From a virus: a DNA stretch of 26,836 nucleotides. Made by a program: the position numbers and the translations under genes. Positions 24,924 through 26,836 of this stretch are shown here, piece after piece. Under the pieces are notes generated by a model. It did no database searches. It saw only the letters and a program-made list of their open reading frames with translations, and was not told the DNA's origin. Each line of letters opens with the position of its first letter. The first letter of the stretch is position 1. The DNA lies in IMG/VR virus record IMGVR_UViG_3300010883_018640, positions 1-26,836 of that record; one strand, given 5' to 3'.

Positions 24924-24932
24924 AAGTGTAAT
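24905..24932 (+). promoter_or_regulatory. Phage promoter-like element P10 (weak upstream half)
   Basis: ATTCAA, 16 bp, TGTAAT, then AAATACCAAGGT and ATG. The upstream half is the least conserved of the set and lies in the end of the preceding gene. The spacing of 16 bp and the 12 nt to ATG match P8. Confidence 0.55.
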
Positions 24933-24944
24933 AAATACCAAGGT

Positions 24945-25793
24945 ATGAGGTATTCTAGAAGTCAAGACGTTTTTGTAAGCTTAGGTGGAGAAGGAATTAA
25001 GGGAGCAAACTCTTTTTCTTTTGATTCCTCATATTCTAGTCCCAAAACAGAAATTATTGGAAAGGGTCTGGCGACTAGAAGTTACAAGGGCAAAAACCAG
25101 TCTGAAGGATCTATATCAGCTTTAATATTAACTGCAGGAAATAATTTATACAATACGTTCATTGAAAACAGTGGTATTATAACTGCTGGAACTATGGGAT
25201 CTCATCTTAGTAATTTCTCTTTCACCAGTGGATATATAAATAGCTATAAATTGAATGGGGGAATCTCTAGTCCACCATCCGACTCTATTGAATTCGTTAC
25301 TTACGGAGAGATAGCATCAATTACAGAAGAAAACGAAAAGGACCAATTACTAGCAGATATGGTGGAAGAAAGTGCATTAGGATTGCGAAATAAATCTGTT
25401 CTTATTGAAGGTATCAGCGCACTAGAGTCGGGGCACATTCAGTCTTTTGAGTATTCTATTTCAACAAATTGGAAGCCATCTTATGCGATGGGAAGTCATC
25501 TTCCAGTCGATGTTTCTAGTGTTGCAGGATTCGAACTTTCTTTGAGTCTAGATTTGATAGTCGGCAGCGATGATAGACAAAATGTTTCAAACAGTTTTGA
25601 AGAAGCATTCGTTAGCGGATCAAGCGACTTGGAAATCAAGATAGTTCAATGTGAAGGGGGTTCAGACATTGTATATCATATGCCAAAAGCCAGAATGGAA
25701 TCAGAAGGACTGACCGCAGATGTTAACGGCTTCTTGGAGGGAACTATCAATTTTAGATCATTTGTTAATACATTGGAGGAGTTAGAAGAGTAA
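24945..25793 (+). CDS. Tail-tube-like protein, first of tandem set
   Basis: 282 aa. The start MRYSRSQDVFVSLGGEGIKG is followed by a beta-rich body. The C-terminal half resembles the tail tube in layout: HIQSFEYSISTNWKPSYAMG, PVDVSSVAGFELSLSLDLIV, then SDLEIKIVQCEGG and a final strand set LEGTINFRSFVNTLEE. It is probably a minor tube or tail-tip ring protein that caps or extends the tube. The TAA stop overlaps the ATG of the next gene by one base, and the two products look related, so coupling would give equal amounts. Confidence 0.66.
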   Translation: MRYSRSQDVFVSLGGEGIKGANSFSFDSSYSSPKTEIIGKGLATRSYKGKNQSEGSISALILTAGNNLYNTFIENSGIITAGTMGSHLSNFSFTSGYINSYKLNGGISSPPSDSIEFVTYGEIASITEENEKDQLLADMVEESALGLRNKSVLIEGISALESGHIQSFEYSISTNWKPSYAMGSHLPVDVSSVAGFELSLSLDLIVGSDDRQNVSNSFEEAFVSGSSDLEIKIVQCEGGSDIVYHMPKARMESEGLTADVNGFLEGTINFRSFVNTLEELEE

Positions 25794-26581
25794 TGGGTTA
25801 TAGAAGCTATAAAGATGTTAATGTAACATATGGTAGTACAGAAATATTATGCAAAAGTTTAAGCATTAATAATTCCAACTCTCTGGGTTTTGGCAAAGAT
25901 CGCTTATCTACTAGCACTGGGGTGTATTACGCAAATCAAAGGCCTACTACTGTAATTAATTTAGAGTATTTAATAGGTAGCGATGGAGACCTCTTTTATC
26001 AAGAATTTTCAGGGCTTTTTGATGGATCACAAAATTTTACTAATCAAACTGACACGGCATTGATTATCGGAGATTATACATTTACTGGATTGTGTCCACA
26101 AAGTTTGTCCATTTCCGCAAGCGACAACTCGCTTTTTAATGCTAGCGCCAGTTTAACTTACTATGGAAATATAAATGATCAAATTGAAGAAGCAGAGGAA
26201 GTGGTAAGTGTTGACTTTGAAGATGATATGAGTGTTGGTCATTCTGCTGCCAGCCCAGTAGTAGGAGTTGATGGTGTATCAGCATTATCTTTCAGTGTGT
26301 CCTTAAAACAAAACCCTATATTTTTAATAACTAATGACGGCACTTCCCCGGATTTTATTGATATTACAGAAAGAAGATCGGAATGCAGCCTTACAAGTAA
26401 TGATATAAGTAATTTTGTTACTACACACGGAGATAACGCTTCAGCTTCTTTTACGGTAAAAGATTTAGATGGAAATGAGTTACAGGACTATTCAATTGAA
26501 GGAAAAATTCAATCAACCGAATTTAGCTTGAGTGCTGAAGACGTTGTTTCAACAAATATATCAATAATTAGCTTTAGATAA
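25793..26581 (+). CDS. Tail-tube-like protein, second of tandem set
   Basis: 262 aa. The first half has ILCKSLSINNSNSLGFGKDR and TGVYYANQRPTTVINLEYLI. The second half has VSALSFSVSLKQNPIFLITN, an acidic linker (QIEEAEEVVSVDFEDD) and the end LQDYSIEGKIQSTEFSLSAE with closing strands. This beta-rich, two-part arrangement is like the 282-aa neighbour and the tail tube. Its start ATG overlaps the previous stop (TAATG). The next ATG follows its stop directly. Probably a distal tail or baseplate-hub ring protein. Confidence 0.64.
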   Translation: MGYRSYKDVNVTYGSTEILCKSLSINNSNSLGFGKDRLSTSTGVYYANQRPTTVINLEYLIGSDGDLFYQEFSGLFDGSQNFTNQTDTALIIGDYTFTGLCPQSLSISASDNSLFNASASLTYYGNINDQIEEAEEVVSVDFEDDMSVGHSAASPVVGVDGVSALSFSVSLKQNPIFLITNDGTSPDFIDITERRSECSLTSNDISNFVTTHGDNASASFTVKDLDGNELQDYSIEGKIQSTEFSLSAEDVVSTNISIISFR

Positions 26582-26836
26582 ATGATTTTCGATAAAACAA
26601 CAATATTAGGATCTTCTACCGAATATAAGTATTTCGGGTCAAATCTATATAATTATAAAAAAATCAAAACCCTAAAGGTTGAAGGTTTTTTAATTGATGA
26701 TACTGTTTTAGATGAAGAATCATCAACCAATATCGCTACTATTGATGACTTTCTAGATACGGCAACAATGGAAAGTGTTACGATTAACGAAGTAGATTTC
26801 GGCACAGGTAAGTTAACTCAAATCTCCTTTTCTGAT
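26582..26836 (+). CDS. Putative tail / distal tail protein, C-terminus cut by window edge
   Basis: The first 85 residues of an open frame that runs off the right edge, beginning MIFDKTTILGSSTEYKYFGS, then NYKKIKTLKVEGFLIDDTVL and ATMESVTINEVDFGTGKLTQ. ATG lies immediately after the stop of the 262-aa gene, so it continues the same unit. Mixed beta content and position after tube-like genes suggest a tail-tip or baseplate protein. The family cannot be fixed from this fragment. Confidence 0.6.
   Translation, partial: MIFDKTTILGSSTEYKYFGSNLYNYKKIKTLKVEGFLIDDTVLDEESSTNIATIDDFLDTATMESVTINEVDFGTGKLTQISFSD

Noticed and set aside
6295-26836. Contractile tail (myovirus) genes
   Set aside because: No protein looks like a tail sheath, and only tube-like proteins are seen. 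A sheath outside the window cannot be ruled out.

Overview
The window is the virion-structure module of a tailed double-stranded DNA phage, or a prophage or metagenomic copy of one. It is AT-rich and very densely coded: the longest gene-free stretch is 193 bp (6102-6294). I see no tRNA, rRNA, CRISPR array, integrase, transposase, terminase or lysis gene. The host cannot be named from the sequence. Shine-Dalgarno sites are irregular, and several genes have none.

Left part (1-6101, minus strand): a block of five genes, read from 6101 leftwards. A small protein of 107 aa comes first. Three paralogous fiber-like proteins follow, made of BspA-type leucine-rich repeats (11, 6 and 16 copies of a 23-residue unit). 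Last is a large tail-fiber protein that runs off the left edge. The last four share one N-terminal module (K-I-S-x-L-T-E-L-T ... D-x-L-P-I-V-D ... E-T-K-K-I), probably a virion anchor. This is best read as a host-recognition cassette.

Right part (6295-26836, plus strand): head genes come first, namely portal, prohead protease fused to scaffold, a probable decoration protein and the major capsid protein. Two basic proteins of unknown role and four small neck or connector candidates follow. Then come the tail tube, a 2073-residue tape measure, three small or medium proteins that may include tail-assembly chaperones, two tail-tube-like proteins, and the start of another tail protein cut by the right edge. 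No contractile sheath is visible, so a siphovirus-like tail is the simplest reading.

The main discovery is a two-part promoter-like element, TTTCAC or TTTCTC, exactly 16 bp, then TGTAAT. I find eleven plus-strand copies. All have the same 16-bp spacing and each lies just upstream of a start codon. It divides the structural genes into about ten short transcription units. Two strong intrinsic terminators close the units for the two most abundant expected virion proteins, the major capsid protein and the tail tube. In four cases the upstream half begins at the base right after the previous gene's stop codon. In three cases the downstream half lies 7 nt from ATG, which predicts leaderless mRNA.

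One copy of the element lies inside the protease-scaffold gene (9436-9463), 13 nt before an in-frame ATG at 9477. This predicts a separately expressed 237-residue scaffold protein nested in the larger gene, by analogy with lambda C/Nu3. A weak reverse-strand version lies in the divergent intergenic region, wrapped around a perfect palindrome.
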